A stretch of DNA of 64,000 bases, taken from assembly GCA_903927185.1 (NCBI GenBank), contig CAIYLW010000085.1, positions 62,001 to 126,000 of the forward strand, read 5' to 3'. Below, piece after piece: positions 44,993 to 53,474 of this stretch. The first letter of the stretch is position 1. Every line of letters starts with the position of its first letter. Source of the DNA: an uncultured Bacteroidota bacterium. GTDB lineage: Bacteria; Bacteroidota; Bacteroidia; Chitinophagales; Chitinophagaceae. The notes below the pieces were generated by a model. The model did not search any database, was not told the origin of the DNA, and saw only the letters and a list, made by a program, of their open reading frames with translations. A program made the position numbers and the translations under genes.

Positions 44993-45000
44993 CAAATGTA
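44993..45000 (-). promoter_or_regulatory. Promoter box of tRNA-Arg
   Basis: TACATTTG on the minus strand matches the TAnnTTTG element, ending seven bases before the tRNA 5' end. The promoter lies in the 28 bases between the PfkB kinase gene and the tRNA. A clear -33 element is not seen. Confidence 0.55.
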
Positions 45001-45014
45001 ATAGATGCTGCATA

Positions 45015-45944
45015 TTAATGCCGCAATTGCTCAAAAATTCGTTTGGTGATTTCTATATTACATAGCTCAGTACCATGCCCCATAGTGGCAGAAGTACCCG
45101 CTGCTACGCCATAACAGAGTACATCCCTCATCCCCCATTCATGATGCGCCATACCCATTAACATTCCGGCCACCATCGAATCCCCTGCACCTACAGTACT
45201 ATGCACGTCCACTTTTGGTGCCTTTACTTCAAAATGTTCCGTTGCTGAAATTAACATCGCACCATCTGCACCCATTGAAACAACAATTATTTCACAGCCC
45301 CCTTTCTCAATAATACCTCTTGCTGCTGCAACAATCTCTTCGTGTTTCAATCTTTCTTTTCCTACCAGATTACTTAATTCACCGAGATTGGGTTTGCATA
45401 AAAATATACCTTCTGCTACCGCCTGCTTTAATGGTTCTCCGGAAGTGTCTATGACTAGTTTTGCATTCTTCTCTTTGGCTATCACTGCTAATCTTCCAAA
45501 AAAATCTACGGGTACACCAGGAGGTAAACTTCCACTAGCTACAATAAATTCTAAATCCTCTATTTTTTGTACAGCATTTAAAATGGCCAGCCATTCTTCT
45601 TCAGATACCTTCGGACCTTCCATGCCAAAACGATATTGCAAATTAGTATTCGCATCTACTGCTATAAAATTTTCTCTGGTGTCTTCCTTTATTGGAAAAA
45701 CTTTATACTGAATATTTTCGGCCTTTACTAACTCTGTAAATTTTTCTCCCGTATACCCTCCTGCCAGATACATTGCTCTGGAATGTCCACCTAGCTTATG
45801 TATTGCACGTGTAACATTAATCCCACCACCACCTGGTTCCAATACCGCATCCGAACATCTTAATTTTTTTTCGGGCACTAAACCATGTATCACAATACTT
45901 TTATCGAGAGCTGGATTCAATGTGATGGTGATGATCTTTCTCAT
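45015..45944 (-). CDS. PfkB-family hexose kinase (1-phosphofructokinase-like)
   Basis: 309 residues. The ribokinase-type motifs are present: TLNPALDKSI at the start, the substrate loop EPGGGGINVTRAIHKLGG and the C-terminal catalytic signature TVGAGDSMVAGM with the base Asp. The start is typical of 1-phosphofructokinase/tagatose-6-phosphate kinase branch. It is the last gene of the carotenoid operon, ten bases after crtY. A metabolic link to carotenoids is not evident; it may simply be carried along. Confidence 0.88.
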   Translation of the reverse strand: MRKIITITLNPALDKSIVIHGLVPEKKLRCSDAVLEPGGGGINVTRAIHKLGGHSRAMYLAGGYTGEKFTELVKAENIQYKVFPIKEDTRENFIAVDANTNLQYRFGMEGPKVSEEEWLAILNAVQKIEDLEFIVASGSLPPGVPVDFFGRLAVIAKEKNAKLVIDTSGEPLKQAVAEGIFLCKPNLGELSNLVGKERLKHEEIVAAARGIIEKGGCEIIVVSMGADGAMLISATEHFEVKAPKVDVHSTVGAGDSMVAGMLMGMAHHEWGMRDVLCYGVAAGTSATMGHGTELCNIEITKRIFEQLRH

Positions 45945-45954
45945 GTATATGACT

Positions 45955-47112
45955 TTAATGGATTAACTCATACAAAGCAGCAGGGAAGAAAATTTTTGTG
46001 GGTACCGAATTCATGATTTTTAAATCTTCGAAAATATTCGATTCATTATCTAAAAACCTCAATACCATTTCTGTTTTGTTTTTAGAAAAAATAGATCCGA
46101 AAATTTTATCTCCGCCCATTTTTTGATGATGCAACACATGCAACAATACGGCATCATACAAATTTCCTTTTCTTTGCGATAACCTTACTATATCGAACTT
46201 AGTTGATCCTTGTTTTATTCCCTTAACTATTGCCGCTGTTCGTTTCTGAATAAACTGAAATGCATATCCACTACTTCCCTTTACCTGTCCACCCGCAACT
46301 CCCATTTGAATGATTCGACGATCTTGCAAATCGAACAGCTGATTGGTCATAGGTATAATTCCAAATTCAGTATGCTGAATGCTATAATTTTTAATGCCAA
46401 GGAATTCACTAATATACGCTTTTAGAGATGCTTCATAATCATCATCCGTCAGAAGTGTTTCTGAAAACAATGTATACTCCACCAACGCAGTATTAGCAGC
46501 AGTGGGCATTACATAAAAAAAAGTAGTGCCCTTTTCCTGACTTGTTCTAAAGTCCATCAAAGTAGCCACAGACGGATCAAAACATGGTTCCTCCGTTTGT
46601 ATTACCCATCCTTTAAAATGTTGCAAGAGCTGATATACCTTTTTGGATGGAGTTGATTTGTCTTTCTCAAAAACAATACTATTAAAAACATAATCTGCAG
46701 TTACAGACTCATTTTTCAAATGTACTTCTGCCTTAGAAGAAGTAGTATGAATATTTAAAACCTCTTCATACCGAAATTCAATATTAGAAAATTGTGCCGC
46801 CCTATGCATAACCGATTCATACAAATCAATCCCTTGAATCATTTTATAACGATAGGGAGCTAAATCCAGTTTTCTAAAAAAGTCCTTAGAAAAGAAATTA
46901 ACATGCTGCCATTGATGATGTACAATTGTTTCAAACAATCCTTGTTCCTTTTCCCAAAAACACCAGGTACGATCGTTTTTATTTTTGAACTCCCGATCAA
47001 TGACAAGTATTTTTTTCTCAGAGAAAAAAGGATCCTCCATCATGCGCATTAGTAAACTTAATCCCGCACAACCGGCACCAGTAATGATATAGTTGTACTC
47101 TTTAGGCGCCAT
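45955..47112 (-). CDS. crtY: Lycopene beta-cyclase
   Basis: 385 residues. The N-terminus (YNYIITGAGCAGLSLLMRM) is the dinucleotide-binding motif of the CrtY/CrtL cyclases. Other family parts are NDRTWCFWEKEQGLFE, the YRYKMIQGIDLY region, MDFRTSQEKGTTFFYVMP and MGVAGGQVKGSSGYAFQFIQ. It forms beta-ionone rings on lycopene. With CruF and CrtD in the operon it would cyclise only one end. It lies 14 bases downstream of crtZ. Confidence 0.93.
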   Translation of the reverse strand: MAPKEYNYIITGAGCAGLSLLMRMMEDPFFSEKKILVIDREFKNKNDRTWCFWEKEQGLFETIVHHQWQHVNFFSKDFFRKLDLAPYRYKMIQGIDLYESVMHRAAQFSNIEFRYEEVLNIHTTSSKAEVHLKNESVTADYVFNSIVFEKDKSTPSKKVYQLLQHFKGWVIQTEEPCFDPSVATLMDFRTSQEKGTTFFYVMPTAANTALVEYTLFSETLLTDDDYEASLKAYISEFLGIKNYSIQHTEFGIIPMTNQLFDLQDRRIIQMGVAGGQVKGSSGYAFQFIQKRTAAIVKGIKQGSTKFDIVRLSQRKGNLYDAVLLHVLHHQKMGGDKIFGSIFSKNKTEMVLRFLDNESNIFEDLKIMNSVPTKIFFPAALYELIH

Positions 47113-47126
47113 TTTTAATGATGAAT

Positions 47127-47603
47127 TTATTGAGGATTATTTTGAATGGCTTCGTCTTTTCTAATTTTTTCCCAATACTTTTTTGCCACCAATAACATAC
47201 CAAAGCTTTCTCCTTCCTCTTTATCTATATGTTTATGATGCATTTTATGTGCCCAGCGAATGGCTTTGATATAACGACTTTTTGACCTTGTAAATAATTT
47301 AAAACGTTGATGGATGATGATCTCATGCACCAGAAAATAGGCGAACCCGTATAAAGCAATGCCGGCTCCAATAGCTACCACCCAATAAACCTGATTCATA
47401 CTGCCTAACATAATACAAAGCCAACTAGGTATTGCGAAGATGACAAAGAAAGCATCGTTCTTTTCAAAAAATCCGGTCCCTTTTTTATGATGATCTTCAT
47501 GCAAATACCATAAAAATCCATGCATCACAAATCTATGTGTTAGCCAGGTTATGCCTTCCATGATGCAAAATGTGATCAGTGTAATGAATACAAAATTCAT
47601 CAT
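47127..47603 (-). CDS. crtZ: Beta-carotene 3-hydroxylase
   Basis: 158 residues. The di-iron histidine motifs of the fatty-acid-hydroxylase-like CrtZ family are seen: THRFVMHGFLWYLHEDHHKKG near the N-terminus and HEIIIHQRFK and AHKMHHKHID later. It adds a hydroxyl group to C3 of the beta-ionone ring. The start codon overlaps the end of cruF by four bases (ATGA-type overlap), a sign of translational coupling. Confidence 0.93.
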   Translation of the reverse strand: MMNFVFITLITFCIMEGITWLTHRFVMHGFLWYLHEDHHKKGTGFFEKNDAFFVIFAIPSWLCIMLGSMNQVYWVVAIGAGIALYGFAYFLVHEIIIHQRFKLFTRSKSRYIKAIRWAHKMHHKHIDKEEGESFGMLLVAKKYWEKIRKDEAIQNNPQ

Positions 47604-48295
47604 AAAAAAAATCTTAGAGTTAAAAAAAACAATACTTGAATAATTAATAAATCAACCGCAAAATAATTGTCCTTATTAAATTTTAGCTTACTAAATACCC
47701 ACAATAAAAACATGCTGATTAAAAACCAACATAGGTAATTATATAAAGGTATTTCCCCGTCTTTCCATTCCCAAAAGCCCATCTTAATTGCTACAGGTTC
47801 CATGATCCAATCGAAAAATAGTGCAATCGAAGCTCCATCAAATATCAACGAAAGTCTTTCTAATAAAGGAGTCATGCTAAATCCTGAAGCTTCATACTGT
47901 TCAGTGATCCATCGATGCAATTTAGTCATTACAATACCACAACAAAACATCAGAATAAACCAGTTCAATCCTATCAACCATGGAACTCCGTTAAATTTAG
48001 CACCCATTTTTACACCATAATGATACGCACCGAATAAGTGTCCGGTATGAACCCCTATCATTTCTACACCCATACCTATCAAAAAACTAAAGATAAAAAA
48101 AGCAAAAAAAGCTTTATTCTTTTCTGGCTGATTCCATATAAGTAATACAGCCATTAAAACCAGATTCAAACTCGTATTTTGTATAAACCATTCTTTCTGA
48201 TTAGTGTATATGATACCAATGAACCCACTAAAATGAAAAAGAATCGCAAGGAAAGTGGCGATATTATGTTTCGATATTTTTATATTTCCAATCAG
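47600..48295 (-). CDS. cruF: Carotenoid 1',2'-hydratase (CruF family), non-ATG start
   Basis: Integral-membrane enzyme that hydrates the acyclic end of gamma-carotene-like intermediates. Recognisable parts are the GVEMIGVHTGHLFGAYHYG segment, GVPWLIGLNW and FDWIMEPVAIKMGFWEW. A TTG at 48169 would give only 189 residues and remove the first membrane helix. The open frame extends to the crtD stop codon and encodes that helix (IATFLAILFHFSGFIGIIYT). No ATG, GTG or TTG is available before it; CTG 48295-48293 or ATT 48292-48290 are the best candidates. I use the CTG, giving 231 residues, which is normal for the family. Confidence 0.82.
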   Translation of the reverse strand: MIGNIKISKHNIATFLAILFHFSGFIGIIYTNQKEWFIQNTSLNLVLMAVLLIWNQPEKNKAFFAFFIFSFLIGMGVEMIGVHTGHLFGAYHYGVKMGAKFNGVPWLIGLNWFILMFCCGIVMTKLHRWITEQYEASGFSMTPLLERLSLIFDGASIALFFDWIMEPVAIKMGFWEWKDGEIPLYNYLCWFLISMFLLWVFSKLKFNKDNYFAVDLLIIQVLFFLTLRFFL

Positions 48296-48307
48296 TTGAT
48301 TCTTATT

Positions 48308-49798
48308 TTATTTTCCTTTAAAATCTTCTGCCACAATTTTACTCGTGATGGCAGCACTCTTTAAACACAAAGGTATGCCACCGCCCGGATGTACACTTCC
48401 GCCTACAAAATATAAATTTTTTATTTTCTTCGAAAAATTTGGATGCCGTAAAAAAGCAGCCATTTTTGAATTGGAACTGGTACCATATAAAGATCCCCTA
48501 TAGGAATCAGTTCTGTTCTCTATCGTAACTGGGTCCAGAACTTCCTCCACTTCAATCATTGGGGATATATCCACTCCAAGTATTCTATTCAACTTTTCAA
48601 TAATTGCAGCTTTGTATTGCTCTTTAAATTTCAACCAATCTTGTCCGATATTAGCTGGAGCATTAACCATTACAAACCAATTTTCTTTTCCCAATGGAGC
48701 CTGTAATCCCGGCTCTATCTTACCTGTGATATTTATATAAACGGTAGGATCTTCATACACTTTTTTAGTTTTAAAAAGTGATTTAAATTCTTCCTGATAA
48801 TTTGTAGTAAAAAATATATTGTGCAGCTCCAGTTCCGGAAAAGAACGATTTATGCCCCAATAAAAAATCAAGGCACTACTACTTCTTTCTTGTTTTAATA
48901 CTTCACTTGCTTTGGAATGATCTAACAACAATCTCTGATATGTAAAATATACATCCATATTGCTTACTACAATATCGGAGAATATATTCTTACCTGCTAC
49001 CACTACACCATTTGCACAGTTTTCGTTTTGAATGATCCGTTCAACTGGTGTTGAAAAATAAAACTGTACCCCTTTCTTTAATGCAAGCTGGTATAAGGCT
49101 TTGCTAATACTAATCATGCCGCCTTTGGGATAAAAAGTGCCTTGATTTAACTCCAGATGAGGAATCAGGCTTAACATCCCCGGGGCCTGGTAGGGATTAC
49201 TTCCATTATAGGTAGCAAAGCGATTAAATAATTGTATGGTGTGCTTTTGTTTAAAATGACTTTCATTTAAATCATGCATCGATTTAAAAAGGTGCTTCCA
49301 TCGCAACGTTTTAATTGCTTTATAAACACCCGGTGAAAACAAAGTCTTTATTTGGTGTAAAGAATTATTCAGAAATAGTCCTGCAATATTTTGATACAGT
49401 TTCTTAGAGCTCTCCAAATAACTTAATATTCTTTCTTTTTTTTCTCCCGTTTTATTTTCAAGTTCTTCAGCAAATACGAGATTATTTGTATAGGCGTTGA
49501 TAACAGTTCCGTCTTCGTAAAAATATTTGAAAGAGATGGGGAGTGATTGGTAATGAAAATAATTTTCGATTGGTTCTCCTGCTAGTGTAAAAAGTTCTTC
49601 GATATTTTCAGGTTGGGTAAACAAACTCGGACCCGCATCGAATTGATATCCCTTTACTTTAAATTCACTAATCTTACCTCCGGGATACTCGTTCTTTTCA
49701 TATACAATTACCTGAAATCCTTGTGCAGACAATCTTATAGCTGATGCTAGCCCGGCAACTCCTGCTCCAATAATGATCGCTGTTTTAGAATGGCTCAT
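48308..49798 (-). CDS. crtD: Carotenoid 3,4-desaturase (CrtD-like), phytoene desaturase family
   Basis: 496 residues of the CrtI/CrtD flavoprotein family. The FAD motif AIIIGAGVAGLASAIRLSAQG, the glycine pair in NEYPGGKISEFKVKGYQFDAGPS and the C-terminal YFVGGSVHPGGGIPLCLKSA are present. It is the second desaturase in the operon. Because it sits next to cruF and crtZ rather than crtB, I assign it as the enzyme that desaturates 1-hydroxylated carotenoids at C3,4. The assignment against CrtI is by context. Confidence 0.8.
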   Translation of the reverse strand: MSHSKTAIIIGAGVAGLASAIRLSAQGFQVIVYEKNEYPGGKISEFKVKGYQFDAGPSLFTQPENIEELFTLAGEPIENYFHYQSLPISFKYFYEDGTVINAYTNNLVFAEELENKTGEKKERILSYLESSKKLYQNIAGLFLNNSLHQIKTLFSPGVYKAIKTLRWKHLFKSMHDLNESHFKQKHTIQLFNRFATYNGSNPYQAPGMLSLIPHLELNQGTFYPKGGMISISKALYQLALKKGVQFYFSTPVERIIQNENCANGVVVAGKNIFSDIVVSNMDVYFTYQRLLLDHSKASEVLKQERSSSALIFYWGINRSFPELELHNIFFTTNYQEEFKSLFKTKKVYEDPTVYINITGKIEPGLQAPLGKENWFVMVNAPANIGQDWLKFKEQYKAAIIEKLNRILGVDISPMIEVEEVLDPVTIENRTDSYRGSLYGTSSNSKMAAFLRHPNFSKKIKNLYFVGGSVHPGGGIPLCLKSAAITSKIVAEDFKGK

Positions 49799-49815
49799 GA
49801 AAGTATTGGTTGAAG

Positions 49816-50349
49816 TTAGGCTATTTTATGAGCATAATTCAGCTGCCACCATTGCATCATTTTAGGAAAGATAATTTCGAACCAGGCAGTAAACATGCCA
49901 TCATGGGATACTAGTGATTGCTGTATGCTTTCCATAGAACGAAAAACAAAATCATTAACCTCTAAAGGATTCACCTCTATTGAACCATCATAATATCCTA
50001 CAAACACATGATCGAATTCATGTTCGGTTAACCCATTATCAAAACTTGCCTGATATACGAAATCAAAAACTTTTTCTAAGGGCACTGAAAAACCCATTTC
50101 TTCATGTAGTCTTCTATTTGCAGCATCTTCCACTGTTTCGTTAGGTCGGGGGTGACTACAACAGGTGTTAGTCCATAAACCGCCGCTATGGTATTTATTA
50201 AGCGCTCTTTGTTGTAATAACAATTCGCCTTTTTGATTAAAAACAAAAACACTAAAGGCCCTATGTAATAAAGCTTTTTCGTGTGCTTCCATTTTCTCCA
50301 TCACACCTAATTCTTCATCTCGATCATTTACTAATACTACCTGTTCCAT
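49816..50349 (-). CDS. idi: Isopentenyl-diphosphate delta-isomerase, type 1
   Basis: 177 residues of the Nudix-fold type 1 isomerase. Catalytic Cys lies in TNTCCSHPRPNE and the acidic Nudix-like helix in RRLHEEMGFSVP; the QRALNKYHSGGLWTN region is also conserved. It converts IPP to DMAPP to supply the prenyl precursor of carotenoids. It lies 17 bases upstream of crtD. No GGPP synthase gene is in the window. Confidence 0.95.
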   Translation of the reverse strand: MEQVVLVNDRDEELGVMEKMEAHEKALLHRAFSVFVFNQKGELLLQQRALNKYHSGGLWTNTCCSHPRPNETVEDAANRRLHEEMGFSVPLEKVFDFVYQASFDNGLTEHEFDHVFVGYYDGSIEVNPLEVNDFVFRSMESIQQSLVSHDGMFTAWFEIIFPKMMQWWQLNYAHKIA

Positions 50350-50376
50350 ATACTGGTATCAACTATAAAAGTGAAG

Positions 50377-51213
50377 CTACAACATATTCATTTGACTTCG
50401 GATGCCCGCCTTTGCAAGTATAAAAAATTTGCCATAGTCAGGAATTCGAATCCTTTGTTGCATAATTTTTTGTGGTTGAATTTTTTTGATTTTTTTGAAG
50501 AGCGATAAATAGTATTTAAATGCTACATATACGCCAAACCTTGCTTTGATAGGCAATTTTTGAATCCCTTCAAATGCATGATCAAAATCCTTTTGAATAT
50601 CTCTCTCAATTTCTTGTTTATCCTTTTCACTGAAGTTGTTGAAATTACAACCTGGAAAATATATTCTATCTAATCCTTCATAATCTGCTCGAAGGTCTCT
50701 CAGAAAATTTACTTTCTGAAAAGCAGCACCTAAACTTTTAGCATAGGGTTTTAAGGATTCGTATTCTTCTTTATGTCCTGCACAAAATACATGAAGACAC
50801 ATCAAGCCTACTACTTCTGCACTACCATATATATATTCTTCGTATCCTGCTTTATCGTACTCACGTTTCTCCAAATCCAATTCCATACTATACAAAAAAG
50901 CTTCAATCAGATGATGGTCGATCTGGTATTCATTTACTGTAATTTGAAAGCTATTTAAAATTGGATTTAAACTTATTTTTTTGTCGATGGCTTCATATGT
51001 CGATTTTTTAAAATCAGCCAATAGGTCGGCCTTTGGATGCTCGTGAAAGCTATCCACTATTTCGTCAGCAAATCTCACAAATCCGTAGATATTGCAAATT
51101 GGCGTTCTGAAATCTTTATGCAATAGTTTAATTGCCGAAAAAAAGCTGGTGCTATATTTTTCGGTGGTAATTCTACTGCAATCCTGACTCACTTCATGAA
51201 ACAGGTCCATCAT
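50377..51213 (-). CDS. crtB: Phytoene synthase
   Basis: 278 residues of the squalene/phytoene synthase family. The two Asp-rich regions are visible: YGFVRFADEIVDSF and NFLRDLRADYEGLDRIYFP. It condenses two GGPP molecules to phytoene. The order crtI-crtB-idi-crtD continues as a single minus-strand transcript with gaps below 60 bases. Confidence 0.95.
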   Translation of the reverse strand: MMDLFHEVSQDCSRITTEKYSTSFFSAIKLLHKDFRTPICNIYGFVRFADEIVDSFHEHPKADLLADFKKSTYEAIDKKISLNPILNSFQITVNEYQIDHHLIEAFLYSMELDLEKREYDKAGYEEYIYGSAEVVGLMCLHVFCAGHKEEYESLKPYAKSLGAAFQKVNFLRDLRADYEGLDRIYFPGCNFNNFSEKDKQEIERDIQKDFDHAFEGIQKLPIKARFGVYVAFKYYLSLFKKIKKIQPQKIMQQRIRIPDYGKFFILAKAGIRSQMNML

Positions 51214-51272
51214 ACTGCTTGATTTTTGGTACTAATTATATAAAACAGAAATTGGAAGATTTTGTTTAAAAT

Positions 51273-52778
51273 CTAATTTGATTTTCCAAAAGCCTTAATC
51301 ACTTCACCTGCCACCACTTCTCCGCTAATCAAACTTGGCGGTACTCCTGGCCCTGGAACTGTTAATTGTCCAGTATAAAAAAGGTTCTTCAGTTTTTTAC
51401 TTTTGCAGGCTGGTTTTAGAATAGCTGTTTGCAGCAAGGTATTCGCTAAACCGTATGCATTTCCCTTAAAGGAATGATAATCATTGATAAAATCGCTATT
51501 TGAATAGGATCTTTTATAAATAATGCTTTCTTTTATTGTTTGCCCCAGATGCTTTTCCATCCTATTAATGATCAAATCAAAGTAATGATCTCTTAAAGCT
51601 TCATCATCGTTTTTCAGGCCTGCGGCAACGGGTATCAATAAAAATAAATTCTCACAACCTTCAGGAGCTGATTGCGGATCTGTAACTGAAACCGCACTCA
51701 CATAAAACAAGGGGTCTGTGGGCCATTTCTTTGATGTATAAATTTCATCTCCATGAACTGCAAATGAAGTGTCGAAAAACAATGTATGGTGTAAAATGCC
51801 TGAAATCTTTTTATTTAAGCCAATATAAAAGATAAGGCATCCGGGTGCCATTACCCTTTTTTCCCAATAGGCTTCTGAATAAGATCTAAATTCCTTCGGC
51901 AAAATTTTTGTTTCAACATGGTGATAATCGGCTCCGGCAACAACCACATCTGCTTTATACATTTGGGGAATTTTTATTCCATCATGTGTTGCATTTGATA
52001 TAACAGTTCTAATAGAATTATCCTGAAAAGTTACATTGGTAACTTCTTCTTCGAACTTAAATTTTACTCCAAGTTCAACTGCTAATAAATACATGGCTTC
52101 CACAATTTGATACATCCCTCTTTCGGGATACCAAGTACCACCTTTAATATCTGCATAGTTCATCAAACTATATAATGCTGGTGTGTCTTCAGGTAGCGCT
52201 CCTAAAAATAAAACCGGGAATTCCATCAGCTCTTTTAACTTAGGATTGTTAAAATGCTTTGATACATGTTTTTTAATAGAGTTAAAAACATCTAACCGAA
52301 AAATTCCACTGACCAGTTCTTTATCTAAAAATTCTGTCAATGATTGTCCGGGCTTGAAAACCAATTTATTGATACCAACCTGATATTTATAAGCAGCTTC
52401 CCCAATATATTTATCAAGCTTATCGCCACTACCCGGTTCAATGCTTTCGAACAAATCTCTGAAGGCATTATAATCTGCTGGAATATCCATTGGACCGTCT
52501 TTCCAAACAATTCTATAAGAAGGATCTAACCTGATTAATTGATAGTAATCAGAAACTGATTTGCCAAATTGTTTAAAGTAACGTTCAAACACATCTGGCA
52601 TCCAATACCAACTAGGCCCCATATCAAAAGTGAATCCATCTACTTTAAATTGTCTGGCCCTCCCGCCGGGTTGATTGTGCTTTTCCAGCACAGTTACATC
52701 CCATCCAGCTTTTGCCAGAAACGACGCAGCCGAAAGGCCTGCAAATCCACTGCCTATAACAATAGCTTTCTTAGTCAC
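51273..52778 (-). CDS. crtI: Phytoene desaturase
   Basis: 501 residues. FAD motif AIVIGSGFAGLSAASFLAKAG and the flavin-binding HNQPGGRARQFKVDGFTFDMGPSWYWMP are typical of CrtI, as is the C-terminal FYTGQLTVPGPGVPPSLISG. It introduces double bases into phytoene to give lycopene. The start is GTG at 52778-52776, preceded by an in-frame TAA, so no earlier start is possible. It lies 37 bases after the sigma factor gene. Confidence 0.93.
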   Translation of the reverse strand: MTKKAIVIGSGFAGLSAASFLAKAGWDVTVLEKHNQPGGRARQFKVDGFTFDMGPSWYWMPDVFERYFKQFGKSVSDYYQLIRLDPSYRIVWKDGPMDIPADYNAFRDLFESIEPGSGDKLDKYIGEAAYKYQVGINKLVFKPGQSLTEFLDKELVSGIFRLDVFNSIKKHVSKHFNNPKLKELMEFPVLFLGALPEDTPALYSLMNYADIKGGTWYPERGMYQIVEAMYLLAVELGVKFKFEEEVTNVTFQDNSIRTVISNATHDGIKIPQMYKADVVVAGADYHHVETKILPKEFRSYSEAYWEKRVMAPGCLIFYIGLNKKISGILHHTLFFDTSFAVHGDEIYTSKKWPTDPLFYVSAVSVTDPQSAPEGCENLFLLIPVAAGLKNDDEALRDHYFDLIINRMEKHLGQTIKESIIYKRSYSNSDFINDYHSFKGNAYGLANTLLQTAILKPACKSKKLKNLFYTGQLTVPGPGVPPSLISGEVVAGEVIKAFGKSN

Positions 52779-52815
52779 TTAATAAATAAAAGGTGTATAG
52801 CAAGATACGTTGAAA

Positions 52816-53316
52816 TTAGTGGCGTTCAATCTGCGATTTCAATAATTTACGCGCAAAGTGAATCCTACTCTTAATAGTACCTAAAGGTTCTTTTAGCATA
52901 TCTGCTATTTCATGATATTTGTACCCATCAAAATAAAGGAGAAAAGGATTACGAAAAATTTCCGGAAGCTTATGGATGGCTTCTTGTACCTCTTTCATAT
53001 TTAAGGTTGCAATGGCTTCATTAGCAACAGCCACTTGATTAGTATCTAATAAAAAGTCGTTCGCTGTATGATCGAAAATAGTTTGTTGCTTTGACTTTCT
53101 GCGGTAGTTATTAATAAAAATATTACGCATGATGGTATACATCCAAGCCTTAATATTTGTACCAATATGGTACTTCTCTTTATTTGCCAGAGCCCGGAAT
53201 AAAGTCTCTTGAACAAGATCTTTCGCAGCTTCCTGATCTCTTGTTAAAGTAAAAGCAAATGGCCTAAGAAACTCTGTGTTCTTAATCAGTATTTGATCGA
53301 AATCGAGCGTTGACAT
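52816..53316 (-). CDS. ECF-type RNA polymerase sigma factor
   Basis: 166 residues. Sigma region 2 appears in RPFAFTLTRDQEAAKDLVQETLFRALAN and IKAWMYTIMRNIFINNYRRKSK; region 4 in IHKLPEIFRNPFLLYFDGYKYHEIADMLKEPLGTIKSRIHFARKLLK. No anti-sigma factor gene is adjacent. It is the first gene of the carotenoid operon and lies downstream of a CarH-like regulator. By analogy with Streptomyces LitR-LitS the regulator may repress this sigma factor in the dark; that remains an inference. Confidence 0.92.
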   Translation of the reverse strand: MSTLDFDQILIKNTEFLRPFAFTLTRDQEAAKDLVQETLFRALANKEKYHIGTNIKAWMYTIMRNIFINNYRRKSKQQTIFDHTANDFLLDTNQVAVANEAIATLNMKEVQEAIHKLPEIFRNPFLLYFDGYKYHEIADMLKEPLGTIKSRIHFARKLLKSQIERH

Positions 53317-53321
53317 ATATC

Positions 53322-53418
53322 TTGTTTAACTATTTACTTTGTAAAGCTAAACAAAATATAGTCGTATTTCCTTAAATTTTGTTTAATATTTTCATATTAA
53401 TAGTAAAACAAAGTAAAT
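53322..53418 (-). promoter_or_regulatory. Probable operator cluster upstream of the sigma factor gene
   Basis: The element TTTTGTTTA occurs at 53377-53385 and, inverted, at 53348-53356; TTGTTTAAC is at 53322-53330. An 11-base inverted pair (ATTTACTTTGT at 53332-53342, ACAAAGTAAAT at 53408-53418) frames them. The same TTTTGTTTAAT occurs before the CarH-like gene (54385-54395). Confidence 0.5.
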
Positions 53419-53474
53419 CAATTAGTTAGGACTAAATGAGGATTTTTAACTCTTTTAATTGGTATAATTATCAA

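Noticed and set aside
44719-45034. 60-64-codon frames over the tRNA-Arg region
   Set aside because: They translate the tRNA gene and its terminator and cannot be real proteins.
53317-53474. A cobalamin riboswitch upstream of the sigma factor gene
   Set aside because: The region is only 158 bases, A+T-rich, and lacks the conserved B12-box; the repeats look like protein-binding sites.
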